Assembly: GCA_008711295.1 (NCBI GenBank)
Contig: VUYV01000192.1
Span: 1,505,514-1,569,513, forward strand
From: Anarhynchus alexandrinus
Taxonomy: Eukaryota; Chordata; Aves; Charadriiformes; Charadriidae
Direction: 5' to 3'
Length of the DNA: 64,000 nucleotides
Every line of letters begins with the position of its first letter. The first letter of the stretch is position 1. Shown here piece by piece: positions 46,265 to 58,210 of the stretch. Both the position numbers and the translations under genes were made by a program. The notes under the pieces are model-generated. The model saw only the letters and a list, made by a program, of their open reading frames with translations, had not been told where the DNA came from and made no database searches.

Positions 46265-48974
46265 GATGACAATAGCATATTAAACTTGAACTGGGAATCA
46301 GCAGACAAATGTATTTCATCTCATGCCTTGTCCCAATTACTTTAAAATAGGTATTGCTGAATCAGTGGCTTGGATTACACAAATCAGAGATCTTGAAGAT
46401 AATCTGAGAGCATTTTTTTCCAGAGATATGTGGTGGTCTAATTTGTGAACCTTCCTAATGGGTTGGTTGCACATTTGCCTGTATAGTATTTATATGAACA
46501 TTTTAGCAGTGTAATATATTGTTTAAAAGTCTTGTCGTGTACAGTATAAGTATTATCTAAAAGTATTTTTTTAAAAACCCTGTATGAAATGCCTATGCTA
46601 TTCCAGGTGTCTTTTAGGTCCTAAATATACACTTGATTTCCATGTCTGTTTTAAATGCTTTTTCTGGGATGCCTTAGTATAGTACGTCTTTACTTCTTTT
46701 TCTCTTCAGCCACAATCATTGTCTTAACCACAAAGGCACAGGACTGTTGTACTTCTCAGGCAAGACTGGAAAGCTTTCTTGGGAGGAAATAGAATGTATA
46801 ACAACTTACGTGATATTTTTGAGTTAGCTATGTAAATTTTCATGTAAGTATTTCAAGTTTTGCACTGGCTTGGGAGTTGTGTTGCTTTTGTTGCTTTTCC
46901 AGTTTCATGTTTTAATTCCTCTTGAGCAGCATGTACACTGTTCTCCCATTAGACTGGCTGTTTAATAAGCTGTTCCCTCTTGCACTGCGTGTGCAGTCTA
47001 TGCCAGAAACGTTAGCTGCAGGTTTTACAGCTGTCGGTTAGCTGGTATAAATATCATAGCTTGGTCTTCGTTACCAACTTTGTAGAAGTGTTGGTGTAAA
47101 TGATTAAACTTTTCAAGATAGGAAGTCCTTGGTGTTATTATAGCATTTTGTTGCTTGAAGAAAGACCTCCTTTGACAGATTGTCTTGGACTTCCAGGTGC
47201 TTTACAGAAATTTAGTCTTTGAGACCTACACTCTAGTAGCTTGTAACAACAAATGTCGGATACTCCCACATTCTTGCAGCTGCTCTTTGTGTTTAGGTGA
47301 ACCCACAGTTTATGTAGTTTAAATACCATGGATCATGTTTCCTTAGTGTTCGCATGGCAGTGAGATAAGAGCAAAGAGCATATGGACATTTCTGCATGCG
47401 TGAAAGGTGCGCACTTGAGAAACTTCAGAGATGTGGTGCTTTCATTCCTAACACTGCAGACCTCCCTCTTCCTCCCTGTGGACCAGCTACAGGCTGCAAC
47501 CCAACACAGCACTGTCCTACTAATACACTTAAAATTTCATTGCAGTTTTATTTACATTTTTGGCTCTTGAGTTAAAAATGATCTGTAAATGAAAAGCAAC
47601 AAGTGCTATCTAGCACTTGCTGCTGCTGTTTCCTGGCACAAGGAAACGGATGCTGCTCTGTGGTGGCACAGCAGTGCAGCATGGGTGGCACAGTGATGTT
47701 TGAGAATTCTCCCTGCAGATTCTCAGTCAGTTGGTCACTTCCTTTCAACTGGCTGTCTGGCAGGACAGTCTAGCTGCTAGGGTAGATGGCTTCAACTGAA
47801 AAATTTACTCAAACTGAGGAAAAAATTTAAAATGGAGCTTTCCTCATCAGAAACTTCATGTGATTCCATTCTGGCCAAGGGAGTTTATCCGTCAGGCTTG
47901 ACTTCTCTCTGTCCAGCATGTGACAAAAGAGCAGCTGGTGACACTGCCTTTGGATCTCCAAGAGAAGAAAGGTCTTTAAAACTTCAACTGAGCAACCCTG
48001 GTCAAAAAGAGCATCTGAATTCATCTGAGGAGATCTCTAGCAAAGGCAATGATGCCCCTACATGCCTCGGCTCTCTGAAGCAGCTCTGGGATGTTGAAAG
48101 CAATCAGTTTGAGTCCATTTGGTGGGGGGACAACATAAAGTGTGTAGTGATTTATGAACAGTTGTTCTAAGAGGAAGTACTAGCAAGGAGAGGACGTCTG
48201 AGAACTTTTGAAAGCAAGAGCATGAAAAGCCTCACTCATCACCTCCATCTGTACAGATTCACCAGAAAGCTCTGGGGTTTTCCAAAATCGGGCTCGTGTA
48301 ATGACTTGCTAGCAGAAGAAACGGCTAGAGAGGTATGTTGGATCCTGTATATGCCAACTAAGTCTCAGAATATTCTAGTGGGACAGATTTCTGTTCCAAT
48401 GAAATAAGCCTTTCCTACATAGGAGATGAGGATGGTAGTAAACGTTCTCATTATCAGTTGTTTCTCAGCTCATATTCAGGAGTTATTGAAGGTAGCATTT
48501 CTGAGTAGTAGAAATGCTGATAAAATATATGTTGGTTATTTCCAATTACTTTGAACACATAAAATGAAAAGATATGCTCGCCACATTGGAATTTGTTTCT
48601 TGGTATTTGCTATGTGTCTTGCCGCACCAGAGGTGCAGTTTTCTTGTGGCATTTGCTGAAGTCTGAGAAGGTACGTGTCAGCATCATATAGTTACCTACA
48701 TGTTCATTCCACACTAAAGCTGCTGAAAAGGAATGGTATTCAATGTGCATGCTTTTGAAAACCCTACACTTCTCCGCTACCCAGCGGCAAAAAACCAAGG
48801 CTGGTAACTACTTAACAGGACTGTATTGCACCATTTTATTCAGCCTAAACTTCAGGTTTAGAATGCCCCCAATAGTCCTTTTGAACATCCACATTCCTCT
48901 TTCTCTTCTTCTTAGTTCTCATATCTTTGTGGTTTCCAGTCTAAGGTGGTGGCAACTACCCTTAGCACAAGACA
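46265..48974 (+). other. TMEM185A: TMEM185A 3' UTR and downstream DNA
   Basis: AT-rich sequence follows the stop. An ATTAAA at 47103-47108 with a TG-rich stretch (TTGGTGTTATT) about 20 nt later is the nearest good end signal. An AATAAA at 50010-50015, beyond the first CR1 fragment, could serve a long 3' UTR. A 112-aa ORF at 47832-48170 lies here but has no known domain. Confidence 0.55.
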
Positions 48975-48977
48975 GAC

Positions 48978-49397
48978 ATGGACCTGTTGGAGTGAGTGGA
49001 GCACCTCTCCTATGAAGACAGGCTGAGAGAGTTGGGGTTGTTAAGCCTGGAGAAGGCTCTGGGGAGACCTTTTTGTGGCCTTTCAGTACTTAAAGGGGGC
49101 CTACAGGAAAGATGGGGACAGACTTTTTAGCAGGGCCTGTTGCAATAGAACAAGGGGTAATGGCTTTAAGAGGGACGATTTAGACTAGATACAAGATAGA
49201 CATTCAAGGGTGGTAAAACACTGGCCCAGGTTGCCCAGAGAGGTGGTAGATGCGCCATCCCTGGAAACATTCAAGGTCAGGTTGGACAGGGCTTTGGGCA
49301 ACCTGACCTAGTTGAAGATGTCCCTGCTTATGGGGGAAGTTGGACTAGATGACCTTTAAAGGTCCCATCCAACCCAAACTATTCTATGATTCTATGA
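48978..49397 (+). mobile_element. CR1 LINE 3' fragment
   Basis: A 5'-truncated CR1 retrotransposon tail. It contains the diagnostic stretches GAGCACCTCTCCTATGAAGA, GGTTGCCCAGAGAGGTGGT, CATCCCTGGAAACATTCAAG and GACCTTTAAAGGTCCCATCC. It ends in the CR1 terminal repeat ATTCTATGATTCTATGA. It has substitutions and a small internal deletion near 49195, so it is old and inactive. CR1 is the dominant LINE in birds and non-avian reptiles, which supports the assignment of the window. Confidence 0.95.
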
Positions 49398-50240
49398 ACT
49401 AATTCTTTTCCTGTGCATTTTTTAGTTTCACTTCTACTACAACCCCATTTTCCACATCTGCTAATGAAATATAAATGAAGCTTTGGTCCAAAACATCAAA
49501 CACCAGCAGGATTTTCACTGGACACAGATTTGTGTGCACGCCATCAGAAAAGAAAACCTGTCTGGTTTGAGCTTGTGTGGAAAACCACATCGAGGAGGAT
49601 AGCGTGCATTGAGGAGGACAGCAGTCTGTTCCCAGCAGGCCCAAGGGAGAACATGCACACCTCTGCACCTGCCAAGTGACATGCCAAGGCAAGACTCTCC
49701 TAAGTGTTCCAGTACACTATCTGAATACAGAGCCTCTGCCAGTTGTCCTGTCCTGTTTTTATAGCCGTGTCTGTGCCTGGCCTTGCACCTTGCCTCCACA
49801 AAGTCAAAAGGATTTTCACTGTAATGCAGGGTGTGAATTTTAAAAAACTCTACAAGTGCAAAATTAGTGATTTCTATTTGTTACTCTTCACACTTGTCTC
49901 TAATTCAATGTTACATTTTTCAAAGCTTACGAGTATTCTTCATCTTAAATGAAAGCAAGAAATACAATTGTACTCACTTCATTTAATTTTGTACAATCAC
50001 CTTCTTTCTAATAAAGGCCTTTCTACAAAGGCTGTCAGGTCACAGAGCTGTATGCTGCAGCCTGCTGGTCCTTTCTGGAAGCTTTACATTTACAGCACTA
50101 ACGCACACCATGTGTAGGAACCTCATCCAGGAAAACTCTGCCTCTGTTGGAGAAGCCCCTAGGACTGGTGTTATCTCAGATTTCTTTCTCAATGTTCCCA
50201 CAAATGTAAGGGTAGGAGTGGGCTGTGAGGCAGTTGTCAT
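49398..50240. other. Unique DNA between the two CR1 fragments
   Basis: About 840 bp without a recognised gene or repeat. It contains the plus-strand AATAAA at 50010-50015. Two overlapping minus-strand ORFs of 94 and 97 aa have no domain. Confidence 0.6.
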
Positions 50241-50242
50241 AT

Positions 50243-51430
50243 CACAGAGTCATAGAATACCATAGAATACCCCAGCTGGGTATATCCCAGCCTGTGCTGC
50301 ANTCTTTCCGCAAAGCTGCTCCCCAGCTGGGTATATCCCAGCCTGTGCTGCACTCCCGGATTAAGTTTTCCCAGGTATTAAACCGTGTTGGGCCCAGTAG
50401 TGATCCCTGGGGAACCACACTTGTCAGAGGCTGCCGGTTTGAAAAGGAGCTATTTACCACCACCCTCTGGGTGCAGCCTGTCAGCCAGTTCCCACCCACC
50501 ACACAGACCACTTGTCTAGACTAAAACATCAGTTTCTCTGGGAGGAGGCTGTGGGCAACCATGTCAAAAGCCTTGGAGAAATCCAGGTAGACAATATCCA
50601 CTGCTCACTCCACACCAACTGAGCAGGTTACTTTGTCGTAGAAGGCAATCAGGTTTGTCAAGCACAACTTGCCCTTGGTAAATCCATGCTGCCGTTTACC
50701 AATCATGTGCTTCATTTGATTTGTGATAGCCCCCGGGAGGATTTGTTCCATAACTTTCCCAGGGACTGACATAAGAATGATGGACCAATAAATTCCTGGA
50801 TCCTCCTTTAAGCCATTCTTGTAAATGGGGTAGATAGTAGCCTTCTTCCAGTCTTCTGGGACATCCCCCAAGCTCCACAACTTCTCAAAGATTATGGAGA
50901 GTGGCCCTGCAATGATGTCAGCCAGCTCTCTTAACACCCCTAGGTGGATATTGTCAGGGCCCATCAGTTTGTAGGGCTCAAGCTCCTGTCATAGTTTGCA
51001 TACCAACTCTTCCTTCACTGGCTGTGGCTGTGTTTGCATCAACCTGGATTTTTGTTCCCAAAAGGCCTTGGGCCCAACAGCCCTGGTAAAGACAGAGGTG
51101 AAGAAAGTGTTGAGAACCTCTGCCTTTTCAGCACTGTTGGTGACTAATTCACCTCTCCCTGTTAAACAGCAGGCCCATATTTCCCTTGTTTTTCTGCTTT
51201 TTGTTTATGTACCTGAAGAACCCTTTCTTGTAGTTTTTGACATCTCTGGCCAATTTTAATTTGAGCTGAGCTTTTGCTTTTCGAACTGCATCTCTCCACG
51301 CCCTGGCAATGCAGAACGTAGTTCTCAACAGGTATTTGTCTGCTTTTCCATTTCTGGTATACTTCTCTTGGTTTTGAGCAGACTCAGAGCTCGCAGTTAA
51401 GCCAAGGGGGTCTCTTGCTCCACCTGCTTC
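50243..51430 (-). mobile_element. CR1 LINE fragment with broken reverse-transcriptase ORF
   Basis: A CR1-family relic in antisense orientation. On the minus strand, the block at 50964-50605 reads as reverse transcriptase, including PEDWKKATIYPIYKNG and KRQHGFTKGKLCLTNLIAF, and 50511-50400 continues with SFSNRQPLTSVVPQGSLLGP. The part at 51430-50980 corresponds to the upstream ORF2 region but is broken by frameshifts and stops. At the low-coordinate end the CR1 3' terminal motif (TATTCTATG repeated) joins directly to the interior, so the 3' part of ORF2 and most of the 3' UTR are deleted. It is not functional. Confidence 0.9.
50270..50352. repeat. 32-bp direct duplication around an ambiguous base
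   Basis: An identical 32-bp segment starting CCCCAGCTGGGTATATCCCA occurs at 50270-50301 and 50321-50352, separated by 19 bp that begins with an N (50302). It sits at the internal junction of the CR1 relic. It may be a real duplication or an unresolved assembly site. Confidence 0.9.
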
Positions 51431-51470
51431 CCTTACCTTTAAGGTTAGGTTAGTTACCTTTAAGGTAAGG
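51431..51470. repeat. 15-bp perfect inverted repeat (hairpin)
   Basis: Arms CCTTACCTTTAAGGT (51431-51445) and ACCTTTAAGGTAAGG (51456-51470) are exact reverse complements around a 10-nt spacer. Each arm also holds the self-complementary core ACCTTTAAGGT. The hairpin lies exactly at the upstream edge of the CR1 relic and about 50 bp beyond the EOLA1 poly(A) signal. Confidence 0.95.
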
Positions 51471-51520
51471 TTAGTAAATCATTAATAATTTCCAGTTATG
51501 GTAATAAAAAGGACATCTTG

Positions 51521-51526
51521 TTTATT
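51521..51526 (-). terminator. EOLA1: Candidate EOLA1 poly(A) signal
   Basis: A canonical AATAAA on the minus strand, about 170 nt downstream of the EOLA1 stop, giving a short 3' UTR. A further signal downstream is possible. Confidence 0.55.
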
Positions 51527-51696
51527 TTGCCTTAAAAGAGCAGTTCTTCAAATGTATTGTCCATGAATTGAAATATTGCTATTTCAAACAATTAGTTTTG
51601 GAAGGGAATCATAAACAACTCACTGGTATTCAAGATGCGGACTTGTGAACGACAAGTTTGCATTTAGGCAGGAAAAATAATTGTGAGGGGCAGCAC

Positions 51697-53567
<1,871 letters not shown>

Positions 53568-53579
53568 TTACTTCCTATA

Positions 53580-54480
53580 AACAGACACACACCCCGAGAT
53601 CAGTCTTTACAACGCCTCTGCGGCCACGACAAACGCCCAGACCAGCCCGAGCAATGCCCGGACCACCAGGCGCTGGGCTACCCCGGGCCGCCCGCCCGGG
53701 AGGTCGATGTCCCGCCCGGGGGTCCCCGCTTTGCCACGCCCGCCGCGCTCCGGGCACGGGCCGCCCTGGGCCGCCTCAGCGCCCCCAAAAACCGCCCCGG
53801 CCTCGGGGGGGGCCGCTGCACCGGCGGCCCCAGGCATCGCCTCGGCGGGCGGGAGGGAACGGGGCACCGCGGCGCCGCCCGGCCGCACAGGCCGCGCTCG
53901 GGAGCCGACTGCTGCCGGGGCCCGAGGGGGTGTCAAAGGCCGCTCCTCAGCGCCCGCCGCGACCGCTCCGCCGCCTCACGGGCGGGGAGGCCCCGGGCAT
54001 CGCCTCCTACCTGGCGCCGCCGGCTCCGCACCCTTCCCTTCCCTCCGCTCCGCTCGCTCGGGGCCGGCGGGCCGCGCTGCCGCTCCGCCGCTGCCACGGG
54101 GGAAGGCGGGTGACGGGGAGCGGCGGGGCGGGGCGGCGGCGAGGAGCGCGTCCGCCGTCGGTGTGTGTTGTCGTTTCTGTCGCCAAAAGGGCGGCCGTGT
54201 CCCAGCCGGCGTCCCGCTGGGGAGGGCGGGTGGCGGTGCGGGCCTGGCGAAGGCTTTCCGGAGGAGCACCGCGGCCGGGGTGTGTTTTGGCGGGGCTGCT
54301 GAGGGGAGGAGGGAGCCGGGGTGTCCCCGGCGGCTGCGGGGACCGCCTGCGGGCCTTGGCTCCGGTGAGGAACCATCAAAGGCCCCCGGGGGTAAAATGG
54401 CAGCAGAAGCTCCCCCGGAGGGCCTTGTGCCCACAGCTGGAGGGCTGTGCCGAGGGCTTCGCGCCTCCACAAGGGACTAA
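53580..54480 (-). promoter_or_regulatory. EOLA1: CpG island and promoter of EOLA1
   Basis: A strongly GC- and CpG-rich block starts about 40 bp upstream of the EOLA1 ATG. It includes GC boxes (GGGGCGGGGCGG near 54124) and, between island and ATG, an ETS-type AGGAAG on the minus strand near 53570. No TATA box is evident. Long ORFs on both strands are a by-product of few AT-rich stop codons. The size of the island, about 900 bp, would permit divergent transcription. Confidence 0.85.
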
Positions 54481-55641
54481 AAGCCATTTGGCACCTAAAA
54501 GCGCGGCAGCCTCTTACCTCCCCGCTTTCTTGGGCCAATAGCTCCTTTGGGACAGAATTTCCCACAGTGTTTTCACTCAACCCTACTCCTTGAGGAGAAT
54601 CCCATTTGTATGCTGTTGCCACTTGAAATGTACACTTTGCATCAATGTCTTCCCTTTCTAATGCAAATATTTTGAACAACAGAGTTCTTGTTTGACAACA
54701 GGGGTCTTGCCTGTGCTCCTCTCCTTGTGATCCCTGGCAGGCCATCCCTGGCAACATGGAACAGTACGGGAAGACCTAATGAACCCAATAAAAATCGGAG
54801 ACCTCACAGCAAAGGATAATTTAGCATAGAAGGGGGTTAAAATAGACATATGGTCCCACCGTATTTGTTCAGTTTTAATGGAGTAACCGATATACATGTT
54901 ATGTCGGTGGACACGTTTTATCAGAGTTCATTTCCAAGATGGACAAATAAACTGACCTTATAAAGGCAGACCCTAATGCTGAATAGCGAGAGGCCATGAA
55001 AGAGGCTACTGATGCAGCAAGTTCAACAGCTGAGATCCTGCCTGAATTTCTGCAGGTATAGAAGATAAAAAAGGCAGATGCATCCATACACAAATAGAAA
55101 TTACAAGAGAGTCATGTAGAGCCACATCTATCAGTTGAGGGTTATAAACAGGAGAAGTATTTGGAGAGTTTTTCCATGCATGCGGTGTCATAAAGAGAGA
55201 AAGCAGGAAGGAGAGAAAGGAGGAGAGAACATTCACAAAAGAACTGAGTTTGCAGTAGAAGTAAGGGGAGACAGGCAAGAGAACAAAGGAGGAAAACTGG
55301 GAGAGATGGAAAAGAAAAATTAGTAATATTTACAAAGGGGAAAGAGAGCAATCACCAGCATCAAATACTGTTTTTGAATACTGGTTTCAGTGACTTAGAA
55401 TTTCTCCTATGCTCTATTGAACCACATTTTTCAGCCATGAGAAATCTCAAAATCATTTTAACAATTGCAGGAACTCAGAAGTGGAAAGAGAAAAGTGATC
55501 TGCCAGAATTCCACCGAAAGAGACATGGACTGTTCTTTTGCTTAAGAAAGGCAGAGAAACTTCATACAGCAAAAGGTAGGAGTAAAGAGATTTTTATTTT
55601 TTTTTGTCCAGGTCTATGACTGTGTGAATAATGGGTTGCCA
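54481..55641. other. Unique intergenic DNA, partly purine-rich
   Basis: No gene recognised. Between about 55190 and 55350 the plus strand is strongly purine-rich (GAGAGAAAG and GGAGGA blocks), giving ORFs rich in Lys, Glu and Gly that I regard as compositional. Confidence 0.6.
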
Positions 55642-56209
55642 TGGTCTAACCCCAGTTGGCAGCTAAGCCCCACACAGCCACTCGCTCACTTCCCCCCCGC
55701 GTTGGGGGTGAGAATCAGAAGAGTAAAAGTGAGAAAACTCATGGGTTGAGATAAAGACAGTTTAATAGGTAAAGCAAAAGCCACACCCACAAGCAAAGCA
55801 AAACAAGGAATTCATTCACCACTTCCCATCAGCAGGCAGGTGTTCAGCCATCTCCAAGAAAGCAGAGCTCCATCATGCATAATGGTTACTTGGAAAGACA
55901 AACACCACAAATCCAAACATCTTCCGTTCTTCTTCCCCCAGCTTTATATACTGAGCATGACATCACGTGGTATGGAATAGCTCTTGGGTCAGTTGGGGTC
56001 AGCTGTCCCAGCTGTGTGCCCTCCCAACTTCTTGTGCACTCCCAGCCTGCTCACTGGTGGGGTGGTGTGAGGAGCAGAAAAGGCCTTGACTGCTTAGGAA
56101 CAACTAAAAACACCGGTTAATCAACACCAGTCTCATCCCAAATCCGAAACACAGCACCACACTACCCACCAGTAAGAAAGTCAATTCCATCCCAGCCGAA
56201 ACCGTGACA
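55642..56209 (-). mobile_element. Solo LTR of an avian endogenous retrovirus
   Basis: A 568-bp element that reads TGTCACGGTTTCGG at its minus-strand start and ends GTTAGACCA, the TG...CA boundaries of an LTR. In minus orientation it has a CACGTG E-box (55964-55969), a CRE-like TGATGTCA, a strong TATATAAA box (55950-55943) and an ATTAAA poly(A) signal (55766-55761) in the right U3-R-U5 order. The overall sequence resembles abundant bird ERV LTRs. No gag, pol or env homology flanks it, so it is a solo LTR. I could not find a convincing target-site duplication. Confidence 0.85.
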
Positions 56210-56212
56210 CAG

Positions 56213-56232
56213 GTATTTATCAGTATTTATCA
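56213..56232. repeat. 10-bp tandem duplication beside the LTR
   Basis: GTATTTATCA occurs twice in a row immediately after the LTR boundary. Confidence 0.9.
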
Positions 56233-56245
56233 GTAAAACTTTGCC

Positions 56246-56317
56246 TGTAACCTTAATATTCTTAGTATTCTAAGGTTACATGGTTCTAACCATGCTGCTC
56301 TGGACAGCATGGTTAGA
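56246..56317. repeat. Two adjacent hairpins with interlocked palindromes
   Basis: The first has arms TGTAACCTTA (56246-56255) and TAAGGTTACA (56271-56280) with a 15-nt loop. The second has arms TCTAACCATGCTG (56285-56297) and CAGCATGGTTAGA (56305-56317) with a 7-nt loop. CATGGTT at 56279-56285 can also pair with AACCATG at 56288-56294, so alternative folds compete. Confidence 0.95.
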
Positions 56318-58175
56318 TGATTCTTTTCTGATGATAAGCACTTCACATAGCTTTTATGATAGCTGGTTCTGGTGTACACTTCAAATATACCTTCAGTGAA
56401 TGTTGTGTATTATAAAGTATTTTATGGCTAGTAGACTTGAACTGTTGAGACCTGTTTTTTCTTATTACCATTTTCTGAAATTCCTACTGTTCTCATTATC
56501 CTTTTTTCCCCTGGATATTTCCCATATCATGTTGAAAATGTTCCAGGTGGAGTCATTCCAGTCCTTTATACAATGCCACAATAACAAGAGAAAGTAATAG
56601 ATGACGTGAATTTAAGGTCATTGTAGTGTTTACAGGGTTATTATTTTAAATGTTCTTTGGCTTTAAGCTATTTCCATCTTACTAGATGTGCATGGTTAGT
56701 TGAAGAACCTGTTGAATCTGTTTAGAGTTGCAAATATGTAATGAGCTTTCATGCTTTTTTTGGTATTTGCTTATGGTATTTTTCCACTGCATAATTACAG
56801 TTTATGTAAGGGTTAGTTATTTTGGGGAAAATAGAGGCCAATTTTTTTTTCTGTTGTATAAGTAAGTGTTAACCTTGTTTTACATTCATATAACTTATAG
56901 AAGGATTTGTATGATGCATTTCATCACATAAATAAAACACATTTTTTCGTGATTGAATCAAAAATCTCCAAGGTACTTAAAATCTCAAGTCTAACAGTTC
57001 TAAACAAAATGTAAATAGCACAAGACTTGTGTGCTACTAGCAAAGGTGAATAAATATTATGTTGAAAGTCTTCTGTCAGAAAACTAGCTTACTTGGTTTG
57101 TAGAAACCCTGTCCAATATATTGTGACATTCACTGGAAGGCTTAAAAACAATTTATAGCAGCACCTAAATAAGGCCCTGAAATTATCAGATTTTGTGTAT
57201 GTGCATGTATGTTCAGCCTTTTATGTGATGAGTGGCAACCGGACTTTAGTAGGTTTCCTCAGGATATAAGATAATGATTTGAAGTGTACAGCAGTCAATA
57301 TGAAAAAGAAAATTCGTTCTGATCTTAGTGGATGATCAGCTCATGCTTGACATCTTCTATGCATGTAATTGTTTTTTGGTCACTGTGGCTTTCACATGCT
57401 ATCACCAATCCCAAATTATCTAAACTTGGCACAGTACCTCACATGATGAGAATCTCAACAGGAAATTCTACAGGTTTGGTCTATACTTCGGTAAAGTATA
57501 CTTCATTTCAGTATCTCTAAATTAGTTTTCCTTACGGTGCCCCCAGTTTTAATTTTGATAGAATAAAGACTGCATAATTCCCGTTACAGAGTGCACTACT
57601 GCTTTCTGTGGAGGTAAAACTATACCTAGTACATCATTTATAAGGACTCGGGTCTGATCTCATCTAGATAGGCATGCATTGCTGTGTTTCTTGTCAAATT
57701 CGCTTAGTAGCTGATTTTACATGACTCAGTACACAGCAATATATGCTGGGATATCTTGGGTCAAAATCAGGTCAAGGCACTTGATCAGATACAGTTCATT
57801 TCAGAAGTGGTAAAGATACGGTGCAGTATGTTCCAGGATATTGGAGGTCAAAACTGAAATTTCAGCTGTTAATAATCTGTGAAATACAATACAATATAAT
57901 TATTTGTATTGAGTGGTCACTATTTAATAATCGACATTCACGAAAAGCTGGGGTATGTTGACATATAAACATCCATTGCATTTTCCTGCATTTTAGAACA
58001 TCAGACAATGTGAAGTGTGATGCTGTGGCTCTATTCTTTTGTCAGCAATTCCATCTTAAGGACTTCTACCAACTTTCTACATTTTGCCTCCTTTCCTTTA
58101 ATTTTACTCTGTCTCTCATTCTAATATTGTAGTTTATGAAGCCTCAGTACACGCTGGAAAAACAGCTTTATATTA

Positions 58176-58180
<5 letters not shown>

Positions 58181-58209
<29 letters not shown>
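58181..58209. repeat. ATT trinucleotide microsatellite
   Basis: About ten uninterrupted ATT units following an interrupted start (TATTATTTTT from 58171). Confidence 0.95.

Positions 58210-58210
<1 letters not shown>

Noticed and set aside
50225..50524. 99-aa plus-strand ORF
   Set aside because: Antisense reading of the CR1 relic across the 32-bp duplication and an N.
55642..56209. Target-site duplication around the LTR
   Set aside because: Bases next to the two ends (TTGCCA and CAGGTA) do not match, so I do not claim one.
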